The notes under the pieces: model-generated
The model's input: only the letters and a program-made list of their open reading frames with translations
Told to the model about the DNA's origin: nothing
Databases searched by the model: none
Program-made: the position numbers and the translations under genes
Shown: piece by piece, positions 34,141 to 44,145 of the stretch
Position numbering within the stretch: position 1 is the stretch's first letter
Layout: each line of letters starts with the position of its first letter
NCBI RefSeq assembly: GCF_007754425.1
Contig: NZ_CP037452.1
Location: 4,005,164-4,069,163 of the forward strand
Direction: 5' to 3'
Source of the DNA: Gimesia fumaroli
GTDB taxonomy: Bacteria > Planctomycetota > Planctomycetia > Planctomycetales > Planctomycetaceae
Length of the DNA stretch: 64,000 nt

Positions 34141-34950
34141 ATGCGCGATAAAATCACAAAATCAAAATGGACCAGACGCACTCTACTTAGTCTAGCTATT
34201 TTGCCGTTCGCGATTGCTATCATCACACACGGAACTGGTTCTCGCGTTCAAACATCACTCGCCGGGAAACCGAAACCCGCTCTGGCATTTGAAACGTATC
34301 TGGTAGATACCGGTCTGGTGAAAGAAACAGCGCGTACGGTTGGTGCCCGCTTTCGCTTCAAAAATCTCAGCGACCAGACTGTTACGGTCAAAGAACTCAT
34401 CCCCAGTTGTGGCTGTCTGAATCCGCAACTGGATAAGAAAGTATATGCTCCGAATGAAGTCGGAGAGTTTCAGCTGAAAATGGAAACCGCCGGAGAATCT
34501 CCCGGCCAGAAAGAGTACTTTGTTGATTTTCGCTATGAGGATACTCAGGAACGAACAACCAGACTGACACTGAAACTGGAACTTCCCATTCGCAGGCTCG
34601 TGGTAAAACCCAAAGCGCTGGTCATTTACCAATTCACACCAGGTCGTACAATTCACCCGATAACGGTCTCCGACTATCGATCCGGTAAAGGTTTTGAAAT
34701 CGTCAGCGTAAAAAGCACTTCCAAATACGCTAAAGTAGAGCTCGGCAAGTTAGAACAGAAAGACGGACTGCGTCAACAAAAGCTGGAAGTGATTGTGGAA
34801 GACGTTGTCCCCCCGGGAAAACATAATGGTCTGATTGTCATCAAGACAAACGACATCGACTTCCCCGAACTCTATGTCCCACTGATCATCCAGGGGCCGG
34901 AGCAGCAAGCGGCTCAAAAAAACAAGCCTACCTCTCCCAAAGCCAACTGA
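34141..34950 (+). CDS. DUF1573 exported protein
   Basis: A 269-residue exported protein with N-terminal signal anchor (RRTLLSLAILPFAIAIITHG). The DUF1573 immunoglobulin-like domain follows, seen as GARFRFKNLSDQTVTVKELIPSCGC: the SCGC motif after a beta-strand is diagnostic. A second beta-rich half ends with GLIVIKTNDIDFPELYVPLIIQG, also typical. The family is abundant in planctomycetes and Bacteroidota; its function is unknown, presumably periplasmic. A Lys/Pro-rich tail ends it. The ATG has ACGGAAG upstream. Confidence 0.9.
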   Translation: MRDKITKSKWTRRTLLSLAILPFAIAIITHGTGSRVQTSLAGKPKPALAFETYLVDTGLVKETARTVGARFRFKNLSDQTVTVKELIPSCGCLNPQLDKKVYAPNEVGEFQLKMETAGESPGQKEYFVDFRYEDTQERTTRLTLKLELPIRRLVVKPKALVIYQFTPGRTIHPITVSDYRSGKGFEIVSVKSTSKYAKVELGKLEQKDGLRQQKLEVIVEDVVPPGKHNGLIVIKTNDIDFPELYVPLIIQGPEQQAAQKNKPTSPKAN

Positions 34951-35119
34951 GTGCCTAAACATCAACACTCACGTGACTTGTGTCGCATCCGAACAGATTT
35001 ATTCTGGCATTTTTTAAAATTCGGAGACATTTTCTGTACGGAATTCAGCCTGTTGGGGCACTAACTATGGTAGAGGCCGTTTTTCTCGGATTCCTATACT
35101 ATAAAGACGATGGTGCCCC

Positions 35120-37486
35120 ATGCGTTTAACTCTGCGAACCTTGATTGCTTATCTTGATGATGTCCTTGAACCAACTCAAATCAAAGAGATTGGTCAGAAG
35201 TTAGAAGAAAGCAGCTATGCATCCTCGCTTGTTGAACGAATTAAAGATGTTCTGCGCAGACGTCGCCTGACAGCCCCTGAAGTAGAAGGCCCCGGCTCCA
35301 GCCCCGACCCGAATTCGATTGCCGAATATCTGGACAACACGCTGTCACCAGAAAGCGTGGCCGACGTAGAAAAAATCTGCTTGAATTCGGATGTAAACCT
35401 GGTTGAAGTAGCAGCCTCGCATCAAATCCTGACATTGGTTCTGGGAGAACCAGCGACCATCAACCCAAACACAAGAGACCGCATCTATGCACTGGGCCCG
35501 GTTTCTGTTGACCACAGCCTGGCCCCTCCGAGTGAAACAGATCAGAGTACTGTGCCGTCAGAATCATTCGAACAGACTGCGCAAACGCCTCTTAAAGCTA
35601 CCGGCACGGCGAGCCAACAGACCATACCAGCAAATGACGTCGAACCATTTTCTTCTCGCATCCCGGATTACCTGAAAACCAAACCACTCTGGAAACGCTT
35701 TACCCCCTACTTTCTGGTCCTGCTTGCCGGTGTTGTCTGGGCAGGCCTCTTCTTTGGAGACGAAACATTTTTCCCAGACCTTTTCTCAGGGCGTGACACT
35801 CAATCACAACAAGCAAACAACCTTCCCGAAAATCAGGAAGTCGATCTTGCCGCTGTCAACAAACAAACCGGCCCCGCAACTCAACCTGAGACGGTAGAAC
35901 CAGCGGCTCCAGAGCTGCCAGAAGAACAACCGATAGCCAAACCCACTAATGCTAAGACGGAACCGAAGGGCGAGGCTCTTGCCATGAATACCAAACCGCC
36001 AGCATTCGATGCACCACCACCAGCCGACGCGGAAAATGGTGCGGCTTCAAAAGTCGTTCCCGCAGAACCACCAGTCGCAAATCTGCTACCAGCAACTCCC
36101 CCAGCAACACAAAATGGAAAAACACCAGAAACGCCGTCTCCGACGACAACGGCTCCCGATAATAAAACAGTCGCCATGACGACAGCCAGCGAGAAACCCA
36201 AAGAATCACAACCACCAAAAATTGAGTTGGCAGATGCCGCCTTACAAGCACCAGCCGCTCAAATTGAGTCAGAAGATGGTTTTTTTCTGGCCAGCGTTGA
36301 TAAAAAACACGAACTGGCAGACAAAAATGACTGGGTCATCCTTTCCAAGGTCAGTCCAATTCAGGTCGACTCAACAGTCGCATCCCCGGAACCATTCACT
36401 GCACGAATTAATATTCCTCAGGCTTTCTGTAAAGTGGTACTCCTTCCAGGCACCGCAGTCACGTATATCGGAAAAAATAAAGCAGCCGAAATGGGGTTTC
36501 AAATTCAGGAAGGCCGACTCCGAATTGAAGCATCGCGAGGTTTGAATGATGCAAAAGATGCCGCAGGTCCTACGTTATCAATCAAAGTAAACGACGAACT
36601 CTGGCGAATTGAACTCGTCACCAGGGACAGCGTATGCGGTATTGAAATTGATCCTGTCCAGCCAACCAAACCAGATGAAACGCTCGGCTCTGCTAATTAT
36701 ACGGGCACTCTTTACACCTATTCCGGAATGATACGCTTCTCTGATGGAAAAGGGAAAGTACATACCATCGACGCTGGCCAGTGGATGTCGCTCTCAGCGA
36801 AAGATCGCGCTGCCGGCATGATCAATCCGTCCCATAAATCCAAACCGCTACGTGTTCCCCACTGGGTCGAACCGGACTATAAAGACAATTCATATCTTTC
36901 ACGTCGCCTGACTGCTTCGTTTGTCAAAGAACTCAACGACGACCAACTCGTCTCACTGACAATGCCTGCCATCACAAAAGATTTGAAGCCCAACATTTCC
37001 GACCTGGCAACCAAATCACTGGCACTAACCAATCGTTATCAGGAACTGGTTAAAGTCCTTGATGAAGTAGACCACCACGAATCTCGCATTGCTGCCATCA
37101 ACGGTATCCGAAACTGGCTGCCACGAGATCCGAAAAACGGGGACTTACTGAAAGAAGCATTACAAAAGCAGTTTTCCCCCGCATTGGCTGAAATTATGGA
37201 GCGGCTGTTATGGGGATTCCAGTCCGAAGACGCTCAGGATCGATTCATCTCAGGCAGACTTGTCGAATGGCTGGAGCACAATCACGTTGCGGTCCGAGAA
37301 CTGGCCTTCAACTATATCAATCAACTGACAGGCCGCGAGATCGATTATTCTGCGATTGCCACACCAACACAACGACGCGCCACAGCCCGACGCTGGTTTT
37401 CTCATATCGAAAAACATGGCGCCTTGGTCGAGCCCAAAGAAGGCCTGCCTGCTCCCCCAGCCAAGCCTGTAACCCCTCCGCAATAG
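35120..37486 (+). CDS. Membrane-anchored protein with anti-sigma-like N-terminus and FecR-like domain
   Basis: Planctomycete-type protein of 788 residues. Residues 1-120 are helical and contain two similar segments (LIAYLDDVLEPTQIKEIGQKL and SIAEYLDNTLSPESVADVEKI), resembling zinc-less anti-sigma N-termini. A Pro/Thr-rich linker leads to one transmembrane helix at about 196-213 (YFLVLLAGVVWAGLFFG). A long Pro/Ala-rich spacer follows. Residues about 410-560 are beta-rich and recall FecR-type domains (LLPGTAVTYIGKN, FQIQEGRLRIEASRG). The C-terminal 200 residues are helical, possibly HEAT-like. A regulatory or envelope-sensing role is inference. No sigma factor gene is adjacent. Confidence 0.75.
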   Translation: MRLTLRTLIAYLDDVLEPTQIKEIGQKLEESSYASSLVERIKDVLRRRRLTAPEVEGPGSSPDPNSIAEYLDNTLSPESVADVEKICLNSDVNLVEVAASHQILTLVLGEPATINPNTRDRIYALGPVSVDHSLAPPSETDQSTVPSESFEQTAQTPLKATGTASQQTIPANDVEPFSSRIPDYLKTKPLWKRFTPYFLVLLAGVVWAGLFFGDETFFPDLFSGRDTQSQQANNLPENQEVDLAAVNKQTGPATQPETVEPAAPELPEEQPIAKPTNAKTEPKGEALAMNTKPPAFDAPPPADAENGAASKVVPAEPPVANLLPATPPATQNGKTPETPSPTTTAPDNKTVAMTTASEKPKESQPPKIELADAALQAPAAQIESEDGFFLASVDKKHELADKNDWVILSKVSPIQVDSTVASPEPFTARINIPQAFCKVVLLPGTAVTYIGKNKAAEMGFQIQEGRLRIEASRGLNDAKDAAGPTLSIKVNDELWRIELVTRDSVCGIEIDPVQPTKPDETLGSANYTGTLYTYSGMIRFSDGKGKVHTIDAGQWMSLSAKDRAAGMINPSHKSKPLRVPHWVEPDYKDNSYLSRRLTASFVKELNDDQLVSLTMPAITKDLKPNISDLATKSLALTNRYQELVKVLDEVDHHESRIAAINGIRNWLPRDPKNGDLLKEALQKQFSPALAEIMERLLWGFQSEDAQDRFISGRLVEWLEHNHVAVRELAFNYINQLTGREIDYSAIATPTQRRATARRWFSHIEKHGALVEPKEGLPAPPAKPVTPPQ

Positions 37487-37487
37487 A

Positions 37488-37508
37488 GCCACGCCTATCC
37501 TGCGTGGC
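37488..37508 (+). terminator. GC-rich hairpin after the FecR-like gene
   Basis: GCCACGC and GCGTGGC pair perfectly (7 bp) with a 7-base loop immediately after the stop codon. No T-run follows. It may end transcription before the TPR lipoprotein gene. Confidence 0.4.
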
Positions 37509-37784
37509 CCTGAGGTAGTGGATGATTAAATTCGCTCTATGTCTCATTATAGAATAAGCTTAGCCACTCCATCATTTTTTAATTCACAACAGAATTTCAG
37601 CGAAAAACTTCAAATTCCTCTTGCTGCAATTTTAGAGGATTGATATCTTCCCCCACACACACCTCATTCTCATTTCAAAATAAAAACAAATCATCAACTC
37701 AAAACTCTCCAAACCATTTTCCGGCAGCATAAACTTCAGCAACGGATTCTGAAGACATGCTTACAAACCATGGAGATGTGCACG

Positions 37785-38810
37785 ATGCACTCAACTCGGA
37801 TCAAACTTTCATTTATCAGCAACTTCGCCGTTTTATTTTCTCTAGGCATACTGGGATTTACCGGATGCAATTCAATGCATGGTGTCGCCAGTAATGAAAT
37901 GGGAAATGGATACTACCAGCGTGGTGAATATGCTCAGGCACATGCCGCGTTCACCCGTGCCATTGCCGACAATCCTGGCAATCCAGACTATGTCCACAAT
38001 CTGGCCGTGGTTATGGAAAAAGAAGGAGATCTGGCAGGTGCCGAACAGACCTACCGCAACGCATTACGCCTTGACCCCTCGCATCAACCTTCTCACCACG
38101 GATTGGCCGAGTTAATGATCAGTCAAGGTCGTCAACAGGAAGCAGCACAGCACATCACGGCATGGCGGGACACTCAACCTTATATCGCAGAATCGCATCT
38201 CGAAATGGCTTGGATGCTCGAGCAGTCAGGGGATCTTTCTGGAGCCGAACAGTCGCTGAAAGCCGCCTCGAACGTCGACCCCAATCATCCTAAAGTGCTT
38301 GCACATTTAGGTCAGGTGTATCAGCAATCCGGTCGCTCAGACGAAGCACTGGCCATGTATAAACAATCCTTGAATTCGGAATGGTACCAGCCACAGGTCC
38401 AGTCGCGGATTGCTTCCATTAAAAAACCATATTCAACGACCAGCCCACAAAATCGCATTGTAGCAAAAGGCTGGGAGCATGGGCCGGTAGGCAATGGTAA
38501 TAGTCTGTTCCGTTACCAGACTCGCACAGCCCAGGCCAGCTATACACACCCCCTGCCCACATACACCAACGGCGGCTCAACAGGTACTATCGCTATGATG
38601 AATGCCCCACAGATGAGCCATGCGTCCGCATTATCCAGTCAATCAATGGCGTCTCAACCAATGCTGGTCGCTCCTGGTGTGGCAGGTCAGCCGGTTCAAC
38701 TGGGAGTCCCGGCGATGGCGGCTTCTCCTGAACCGATCAATGTCGACCCGGCTCATTACCCTTCCGAACAACCGGCTACAGCCGGTGCTCCCGTAGTACA
38801 ACCCTACTAA
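37785..38810 (+). CDS. TPR-repeat lipoprotein
   Basis: A 341-residue lipoprotein. The signal FAVLFSLGILGFTGC ends at a lipobox cysteine, so outer or inner membrane anchoring is expected. Four to five tetratricopeptide repeats follow between about 35 and 215 (GEYAQAHAAFTRAIADNPGNP, GDLAGAEQTYRNALRLDPSH, GDLSGAEQSLKAASNVDPNHP, GRSDEALAMYKQSLN). The last ~130 residues are low-complexity, rich in Ser, Ala, Met and Pro. ATG 37785 is preferred over 37770 because GGAG lies about 9 bases upstream. The TPRs suggest a scaffold or assembly role; partners are unknown. Confidence 0.88.
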   Translation: MHSTRIKLSFISNFAVLFSLGILGFTGCNSMHGVASNEMGNGYYQRGEYAQAHAAFTRAIADNPGNPDYVHNLAVVMEKEGDLAGAEQTYRNALRLDPSHQPSHHGLAELMISQGRQQEAAQHITAWRDTQPYIAESHLEMAWMLEQSGDLSGAEQSLKAASNVDPNHPKVLAHLGQVYQQSGRSDEALAMYKQSLNSEWYQPQVQSRIASIKKPYSTTSPQNRIVAKGWEHGPVGNGNSLFRYQTRTAQASYTHPLPTYTNGGSTGTIAMMNAPQMSHASALSSQSMASQPMLVAPGVAGQPVQLGVPAMAASPEPINVDPAHYPSEQPATAGAPVVQPY

Positions 38811-39000
38811 AACAAGCCAAATCAACGCAGACGAGACGAGGTTGATGTCATAGTAAACCTCCAGAGAAATCTGGAAGATTGCTTAAAAATCAACCGAACA
38901 GTAACCCCTGCGATCACAGCACAATGTTCAAAAAGAGGAAACAGGATTCCCCTCTCCTGCGTTGATTCTAAAAGCCGTCTTGTTAGAATGAGAGTCACAG

Positions 39001-39074
39001 CGGGATGTGGCTCAGCCTGGTAGAGCGCTGCGTTCGGGACGCAGAGGTCGCAAGTTCAAATCTTGTCATCCCGA
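39001..39074 (+). tRNA. tRNA-Pro (anticodon CGG)
   Basis: A full cloverleaf is visible: acceptor CGGGATG/CATCCCG with discriminator A, D stem GCTC/GAGC, anticodon stem CTGCG/CGCAG with loop TTCGGGA (anticodon CGG, codon CCG), and T arm GCAAG-TTCAAAT-CTTGT. The C1-G72 pair is typical of bacterial proline tRNA. No CCA is encoded. It sits just before the carbohydrate locus at 39.2-47.5 kb. Confidence 0.95.
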
Positions 39075-39199
39075 CTAGACCGCGTAAAAGATCAGGTATT
39101 ACCACGAACCATAAGCAAGTGGCCCGGGGCAGAAGTGAACGGTCAACAATCTAAATGGCAAAATGTCTGTTCGTACTGAGTGACTAATTTTGTCTCTCG

Positions 39200-40384
39200 T
39201 CAGGCATAAAACTGCTCGATTTTATAAATCCGCAGAGTAATTTCCGAATCGCGTTTCCACTTGGTGGAACGGGAATAGTAGGCGACTAGTGCTTCATCAC
39301 CAACAAACGTCACCGAGGGATAGGATGCGTCTACCGAAGACTGGTTTTCGATATCCTTGAAGTACTTCCAGGTTTTTCCCTCATCCTGAGAAATCGCTGT
39401 GGTCAACGGCGTACGTGGCCAGTTTGAAGGTGAGGCCACATTATTCCAGATCAGCAACAGATCGCCGGTCTTGGGAATCCGTTTGACGAGCGGAGGTGCT
39501 TCGGGTGCGGGGAGCTCTGACGGCTCGGGAGTGCTCCAGTGCACACCGCCATCCTCGGAAATACTCTGATAAAGTCTCTGGTTTGTATTGCGCAGAAAAC
39601 ACAACAGACGACCGTCTTTCAACTCAACAATCGCCGGTTCATGACAGCCGCGTCCCTTCGCCGTCATACTGTCGACACTTCGCTTCCAGGTGCGAAATCC
39701 GTCATCTGAATAAAAGACGAACGAATGCAGATTTCCTCCTTTATAGGCAGTGCCCCCAATGTATTTTTCTGCGAACGGTCCATGCGCGGGAACGATCACA
39801 CGACCGGTACTCAGTCTCAGTGCATGGTCGGCATTACAGCAGTACCACCCCGATTCGGAAATTTGACGCTGCTCTCCCCAGGTCTGGCAATTATCCGTTG
39901 AACGTCGGCAGTACACATTCCGCTGTTTCGCACTGTCCCAGCCGACGTAAAAGAACAAGACTTCATTTTCAGACAGCCGAACCAGATTCGGATGCTTCAC
40001 ATTGTGTTTCCATTCGTTGGGTTGTATGCCCCGACGCCCTCCCCAGGTCCGTCCTTTATCTTTTGAGACCATGGACGTAATCTGACAGGCTACATGATCG
40101 CCAATACCGGAGTGGCCTTTTTTTTGTGACGGATTTTCCGATTGACTGTAGTATTCCGACCAGACCAGTAGCAGATGCTCGTCATCCAACGGAAAAATCA
40201 ACTGATGATCGTGACGGGGAAAGTGGGGCATCCAGGGACAGACGATCTGATCATGCACCGGCTTCAAGAGTGGACGATTCTTGCCAATCGACTCTCCCTT
40301 TGCATGCAGAATCGAAGTGGAATAGCCCCCCAGTAGGGAACAGGCCAGTGACGACTTTAAAAAAGAGCGACGTGGAATATTCAC
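39200..40384 (-). CDS. Sialidase-like BNR/Asp-box exo-enzyme with Tat leader
   Basis: A 394-residue exported beta-propeller protein of the sialidase superfamily. The leader RRSFLKSSLACSLLGG marks Tat export. Asp-boxes (S-x-D-x-G-x-T-W) are clear: SKDKGRTWGG, STDNCQTWGE, SDDGFRTWKR, SEDGGVHWST and SQDEGKTWKY, about one per propeller blade. Conserved arginines of GH33 active sites cannot be confirmed by eye. GTG 40384 is the apparent start. It lies 28 bases downstream of the esterase-BNR gene on the same strand, likely one operon. Role: release of terminal acidic sugars, or another hydrolase of this fold. Confidence 0.85.
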   Translation of the reverse strand: MNIPRRSFLKSSLACSLLGGYSTSILHAKGESIGKNRPLLKPVHDQIVCPWMPHFPRHDHQLIFPLDDEHLLLVWSEYYSQSENPSQKKGHSGIGDHVACQITSMVSKDKGRTWGGRRGIQPNEWKHNVKHPNLVRLSENEVLFFYVGWDSAKQRNVYCRRSTDNCQTWGEQRQISESGWYCCNADHALRLSTGRVIVPAHGPFAEKYIGGTAYKGGNLHSFVFYSDDGFRTWKRSVDSMTAKGRGCHEPAIVELKDGRLLCFLRNTNQRLYQSISEDGGVHWSTPEPSELPAPEAPPLVKRIPKTGDLLLIWNNVASPSNWPRTPLTTAISQDEGKTWKYFKDIENQSSVDASYPSVTFVGDEALVAYYSRSTKWKRDSEITLRIYKIEQFYA

Positions 40385-40412
40385 AGGGCAATACTTTCTT
40401 TTCTGAGCGCAT

Positions 40413-42446
40413 TCATTTTTGTATTTCCGTTTGGCGATCGGTCGTCAGCAGAGTGGTCTTGAGAGGCCGCGTCATTCGAAACACGCCTGCAGGCCCGCCC
40501 GGTGCACCGGAATAAAAGAAGACATGCTGCACACCGGTTTTCAAATCGACTACGGAACCTCCGGTATGGAAGCCATCGGCTGTCTCATAAAATTTACCTT
40601 CGCGGTCAAACAGTCGGCATTCCATTTTCCATACTGCCGTCTCCCATTTCTCGGGTGCGATGCTGAAAAGATTGATTGACATGCTGCTACGGTCTGACTG
40701 CACCGCTTCGAAGTTTCCGGTCACGGGATTGAATATCAGGTCGGAGGTATCTACCGAGCGTTTACTGATCATGTTGGTCTCTTTGACTTCGATTGGCGCT
40801 CCAGGCTTGCCGCGCATCTGAATCAAATTGCGCGTTGTCTGATTCCGGGCCAGCCCATAAAATTCTCCCTGATGAAAGACAAAATTGGGCTCGGCCTGAT
40901 GGCACCAGTCGGGCAGAGGAATGCTGATGTTTTTCCAGCTTTCGCCCCCATCTTTCGATTGATAGAGTGCCAGTTCCCTCACAATGCTGCCAGGCCGATT
41001 ATTTTTATAGTGAGTATGGTGTCCAAACAACAGCAGGCCTAGTTTCGGATCGTCAATGATCCTGGGGCCGACGTAAACAATGGGACCGGAATGATGGTCT
41101 TCCCGAAAAGCGGTTTTCAGATGACGCCAGGATTTCCCCTCGTCATCCGAACGAAAGACACCATGATTACAGACCAGAATGACCGCCCCGTCCCGCGTCG
41201 TTCCAACAGCATTCAGATGCACTTTGTAGCCGAGCGGACTCAGATTTTTGGGGCCGAATTTGTAACGATGAGACAGGGGGATCATACCGCCACGGTTACG
41301 GTCTGCTGCCTGCATACAGTTCCGTATATCGTAAGGTGTAGACCATTTTTTTCCTCCATCCGTTGAACGCACAATCACGGAATAGGTGGTATCGGCGTCA
41401 GCTTTGCCCGCGACATTCACATTATGTCCCGGCATGGCGCGATGAACGACAATCAGGGAATCCCCCGACTTTGTAGCTACGGGCCAGCCATAATGGTCGT
41501 TGTCTCCCTGGGGATTGTAAGGGAGATTGACGGGAGCAATTTCGAACTGGGCTGCATTCTCGCAACAGGCTTGAGCGTTTGGTTCCGCCTTTAATAATCG
41601 CTTCACCAGAGAGTGTGATTGAGGATCGTCGACCGTTGCCGATGCCAGTTTTAAATATGCTTGTGCCAGGTGGGTCCCCAGATCGATCTGCCCGCGGGAA
41701 CTATAATGTGCCAGAAGTGTCGTTGGCTTTCCGTTAACAGTGATTTCCTCCGGTTTCCGCTCCAATGAATCCGTATCGACCATGATCACGTTTGCCATTT
41801 CATCGGCAACCTGCTGCTGTGCCTGACGGATATTCTCTGTAGATTCCCGTTGCGGAATGATCCTGCTGATCCGGCCGAAGATAACCGGTAATTCAGGCTG
41901 GTCAGACTTCCGGCGAACCTCTTGAATCAGATTACGGAATTTCTTTGCATATGCCGGTTCATGGAAACGGGCATCCCGTTCCCCCTGCATCCAGAACAGG
42001 GCAGCAACTTCTCCCCCGCTGGCTTTTTGCGCGTCATCCAGTTTCTGAAACAGTCCCCTGAGCAGAGGCATGCGCGGCTGCCAAAGTCTGATTGCTGTGC
42101 CTCCTTTGGCATGTTTGATCAGACCAATATCCTGGTCCGGATATGCCTGTGAAAGTTCATGAGCGATCGCTAAATCAGGACCGAATTCCTTTCCGGGTTC
42201 TACATAATCAACTTTATTATGATAGGGAACCCATTTTCCTTTCGACCAGAAATAAACGTTCTTCGGTGGTTGCTGTAAGTTATCCGGCAGTTCGGTGAGC
42301 GTTCCCTGCGAAACCATGTTCGACTGACCTGCCAGGAGAAACAGTTTGTCGATCGCAGGGTCTTTCGCAAAGAGTATGGAAACGTTGAACCATCCCGCCA
42401 ACAAAATTGACAGGAATATGAATCGTCGTAGAGAATTGCAAATAAT
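40413..42446 (-). CDS. Sialate O-acetylesterase-like (SASA) domain fused to a BNR sialidase-like propeller
   Basis: Secreted two-domain protein. After the signal, residues about 30-270 form the SGNH-type SASA/CE6 esterase: LFLLAGQSNM holds the catalytic serine, then GLIKHAKGGTAIRLW and AALFWMQGERDA. The second domain (about 290-670) has Asp-boxes (STDGGKKWST, SDDEGKSWRH, SKDGGESWKN) of a sialidase-type propeller. No ATG lies in frame near the start. An ATT at 42446-42444 has AGGAG 7 bases upstream and yields a classic signal peptide (SLRRFIFLSILLAGWF... ending FAKD). The alternative TTG at 42404 cuts the signal in half. 677 residues from ATT. Deacetylation of sialate or plant-type sugars is the likely reaction. 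Confidence 0.85.
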   Translation of the reverse strand: MICNSLRRFIFLSILLAGWFNVSILFAKDPAIDKLFLLAGQSNMVSQGTLTELPDNLQQPPKNVYFWSKGKWVPYHNKVDYVEPGKEFGPDLAIAHELSQAYPDQDIGLIKHAKGGTAIRLWQPRMPLLRGLFQKLDDAQKASGGEVAALFWMQGERDARFHEPAYAKKFRNLIQEVRRKSDQPELPVIFGRISRIIPQRESTENIRQAQQQVADEMANVIMVDTDSLERKPEEITVNGKPTTLLAHYSSRGQIDLGTHLAQAYLKLASATVDDPQSHSLVKRLLKAEPNAQACCENAAQFEIAPVNLPYNPQGDNDHYGWPVATKSGDSLIVVHRAMPGHNVNVAGKADADTTYSVIVRSTDGGKKWSTPYDIRNCMQAADRNRGGMIPLSHRYKFGPKNLSPLGYKVHLNAVGTTRDGAVILVCNHGVFRSDDEGKSWRHLKTAFREDHHSGPIVYVGPRIIDDPKLGLLLFGHHTHYKNNRPGSIVRELALYQSKDGGESWKNISIPLPDWCHQAEPNFVFHQGEFYGLARNQTTRNLIQMRGKPGAPIEVKETNMISKRSVDTSDLIFNPVTGNFEAVQSDRSSMSINLFSIAPEKWETAVWKMECRLFDREGKFYETADGFHTGGSVVDLKTGVQHVFFYSGAPGGPAGVFRMTRPLKTTLLTTDRQTEIQK

Positions 42447-42742
42447 GTCACTGCTCCTGTACTGAATTGATAAATGTCTATCCTATATCCTACACGAATC
42501 AACGATGCTCTGTCTGATATAATCTGGTGATCTGCCTTGATTCCGCACTCCCATGATTGTCGCTGACGCAACTGACGTCTATTCAACATAGCGAATAACA
42601 TGTTCACTTTTGCGACTTCTGATTTTAAGGGCATAATCGGTTTGCTATTCCAGGTGACAGTCTCTACAAACAGAACTGACAAATAAAATAATATCAACTG
42701 CTTTCGGAAGTTTACTGATTTAAAACAATAAGGCTCATCATT

Positions 42743-43915
42743 GTGAACCGTTTGCGAGTAGCGCTGCTTGTGGAAACGTCGAGAGGGTACGGACGTGGAA
42801 TTCTGCACGGCGTCTGGCAATATATTCAAGAACACGAAACCTGGTCGATTCTGTATCGCCCCTGCGGTTTCGGACAAGTGGCGCCTTCCTGGATCTCATC
42901 CTGGGATGGGGACGGGATTATCGCTTTCATTGATACTGCGAAAACCGCACGACTGTTAAAGCAGTCTGGCGTCCCCACCATCGATCTGCTTGGAGAGCTT
43001 GTTCCTAAACCCAAAGTTCCCTTTGTAGCGCCTGATAATCAGCAGGTCGCTAAATTGGCAGTTCAGTATTTTCTGGACCGGGGTTATCAGTCATTTGCGG
43101 CATGTGGATTTCGTGCCGGTCTGCGTCCCATGCTGGATCAGCGTTGTCTTTATTTTCAGCAACAAATTCAGGAGACCGGAGCCGAATGTGCGTTGTTTAC
43201 GCCACGAGGAGGCGGAAAAGAGGGGCCTTCCTGGGAACGTGAACAGGAACAGATCGCCCGCTGGATACAAAGCCTGCCCAAGCCACTGGCACTCTTCACT
43301 TGTAACGATACACGAGGACGGGAAGTCTTGAACACCTGTCAGACACACAATATTTCCGTTCCGGAAGAGGTCGCGGTACTGGGAGTTGGCAATGACGATA
43401 TTCTCTGTCAGCTCAGTGACGAACGTCTGAGCAGCATCGACGTAGATCCGCAACGGGTGGGGTACCAGGCGGCCGCCGTGTTAGATTCATTCATGCATCA
43501 TAAACAGGTTTCCGATCTGACATTGATCCCTCCCCGCCGGGTTGTGTCTCGGCACTCGACGGATTCATTGGCCGTCACAGATCCGGAACTGGCAACCGCG
43601 ATTCAATATATCAGACGCTATGCCTGTCAGCAGATTCAGGTGGAAGACGTTGTGAAACAGGTAAATCTGGAACGCCGCGTACTTGAACGACGATTTCGAA
43701 AACTGCTGGGACGTTCTCCCAAGGCAGAGATTATTCGCCTGCAACTGGTGCGCGCCCGAGAACTCCTGGCAGAAACTCCCCTGTCTAATACGGAAATCGC
43801 CTACCGCTGCGGGTTCAACAGTGCAGCCTATTTTATGGACCTGTTTCGCCGTAAAGTCGGTCAGACGCCAGGAGAATTTCGCCAGGCCTCTCAGAGCCCC
43901 GAGCATATTGTTTAA
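42743..43915 (+). CDS. XylR-type AraC family transcriptional regulator
   Basis: DNA-binding sugar sensor of 390 residues. Residues 1 to about 275 are a LacI/periplasmic-binding-like ligand domain (VALLVETSRGYGRGILHGVWQY, FVAPDNQQVAKLAVQYFLDRG, EVAVLGVGNDD, SSIDVDPQRVGYQAA). Residues about 285-385 are an AraC helix-turn-helix pair (QVEDVVKQVNLERRVLERRF and SNTEIAYRCGFNSAAYFMDLFRRKVGQTPGEFR). This architecture matches XylR. GTG 42743 is the start with AAGG upstream. It is divergent from the esterase-BNR gene (about 296 bases between), so it probably controls that operon and perhaps the PhyH-symporter pair downstream. Confidence 0.93.
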   Translation: MNRLRVALLVETSRGYGRGILHGVWQYIQEHETWSILYRPCGFGQVAPSWISSWDGDGIIAFIDTAKTARLLKQSGVPTIDLLGELVPKPKVPFVAPDNQQVAKLAVQYFLDRGYQSFAACGFRAGLRPMLDQRCLYFQQQIQETGAECALFTPRGGGKEGPSWEREQEQIARWIQSLPKPLALFTCNDTRGREVLNTCQTHNISVPEEVAVLGVGNDDILCQLSDERLSSIDVDPQRVGYQAAAVLDSFMHHKQVSDLTLIPPRRVVSRHSTDSLAVTDPELATAIQYIRRYACQQIQVEDVVKQVNLERRVLERRFRKLLGRSPKAEIIRLQLVRARELLAETPLSNTEIAYRCGFNSAAYFMDLFRRKVGQTPGEFRQASQSPEHIV

Positions 43916-44145
43916 ACCATAACATTAAATACTCTACAGCACGAAAATGACGCGTATCAGAATACCTGATTCGCAATTGTGAATAGACGATAATCAGGAA
44001 CATGCTACTGTAGTAATCTGGCAGTTTCTCAATCAAGTGATACTGCCGACAGCCTTACTTTTCAGACAATAATCGACTGTATCACATTAACGGGAATACA
44101 GGACAGGCTGAAAAATATCAAACAACTAAAGCAGTAAGAACAACT

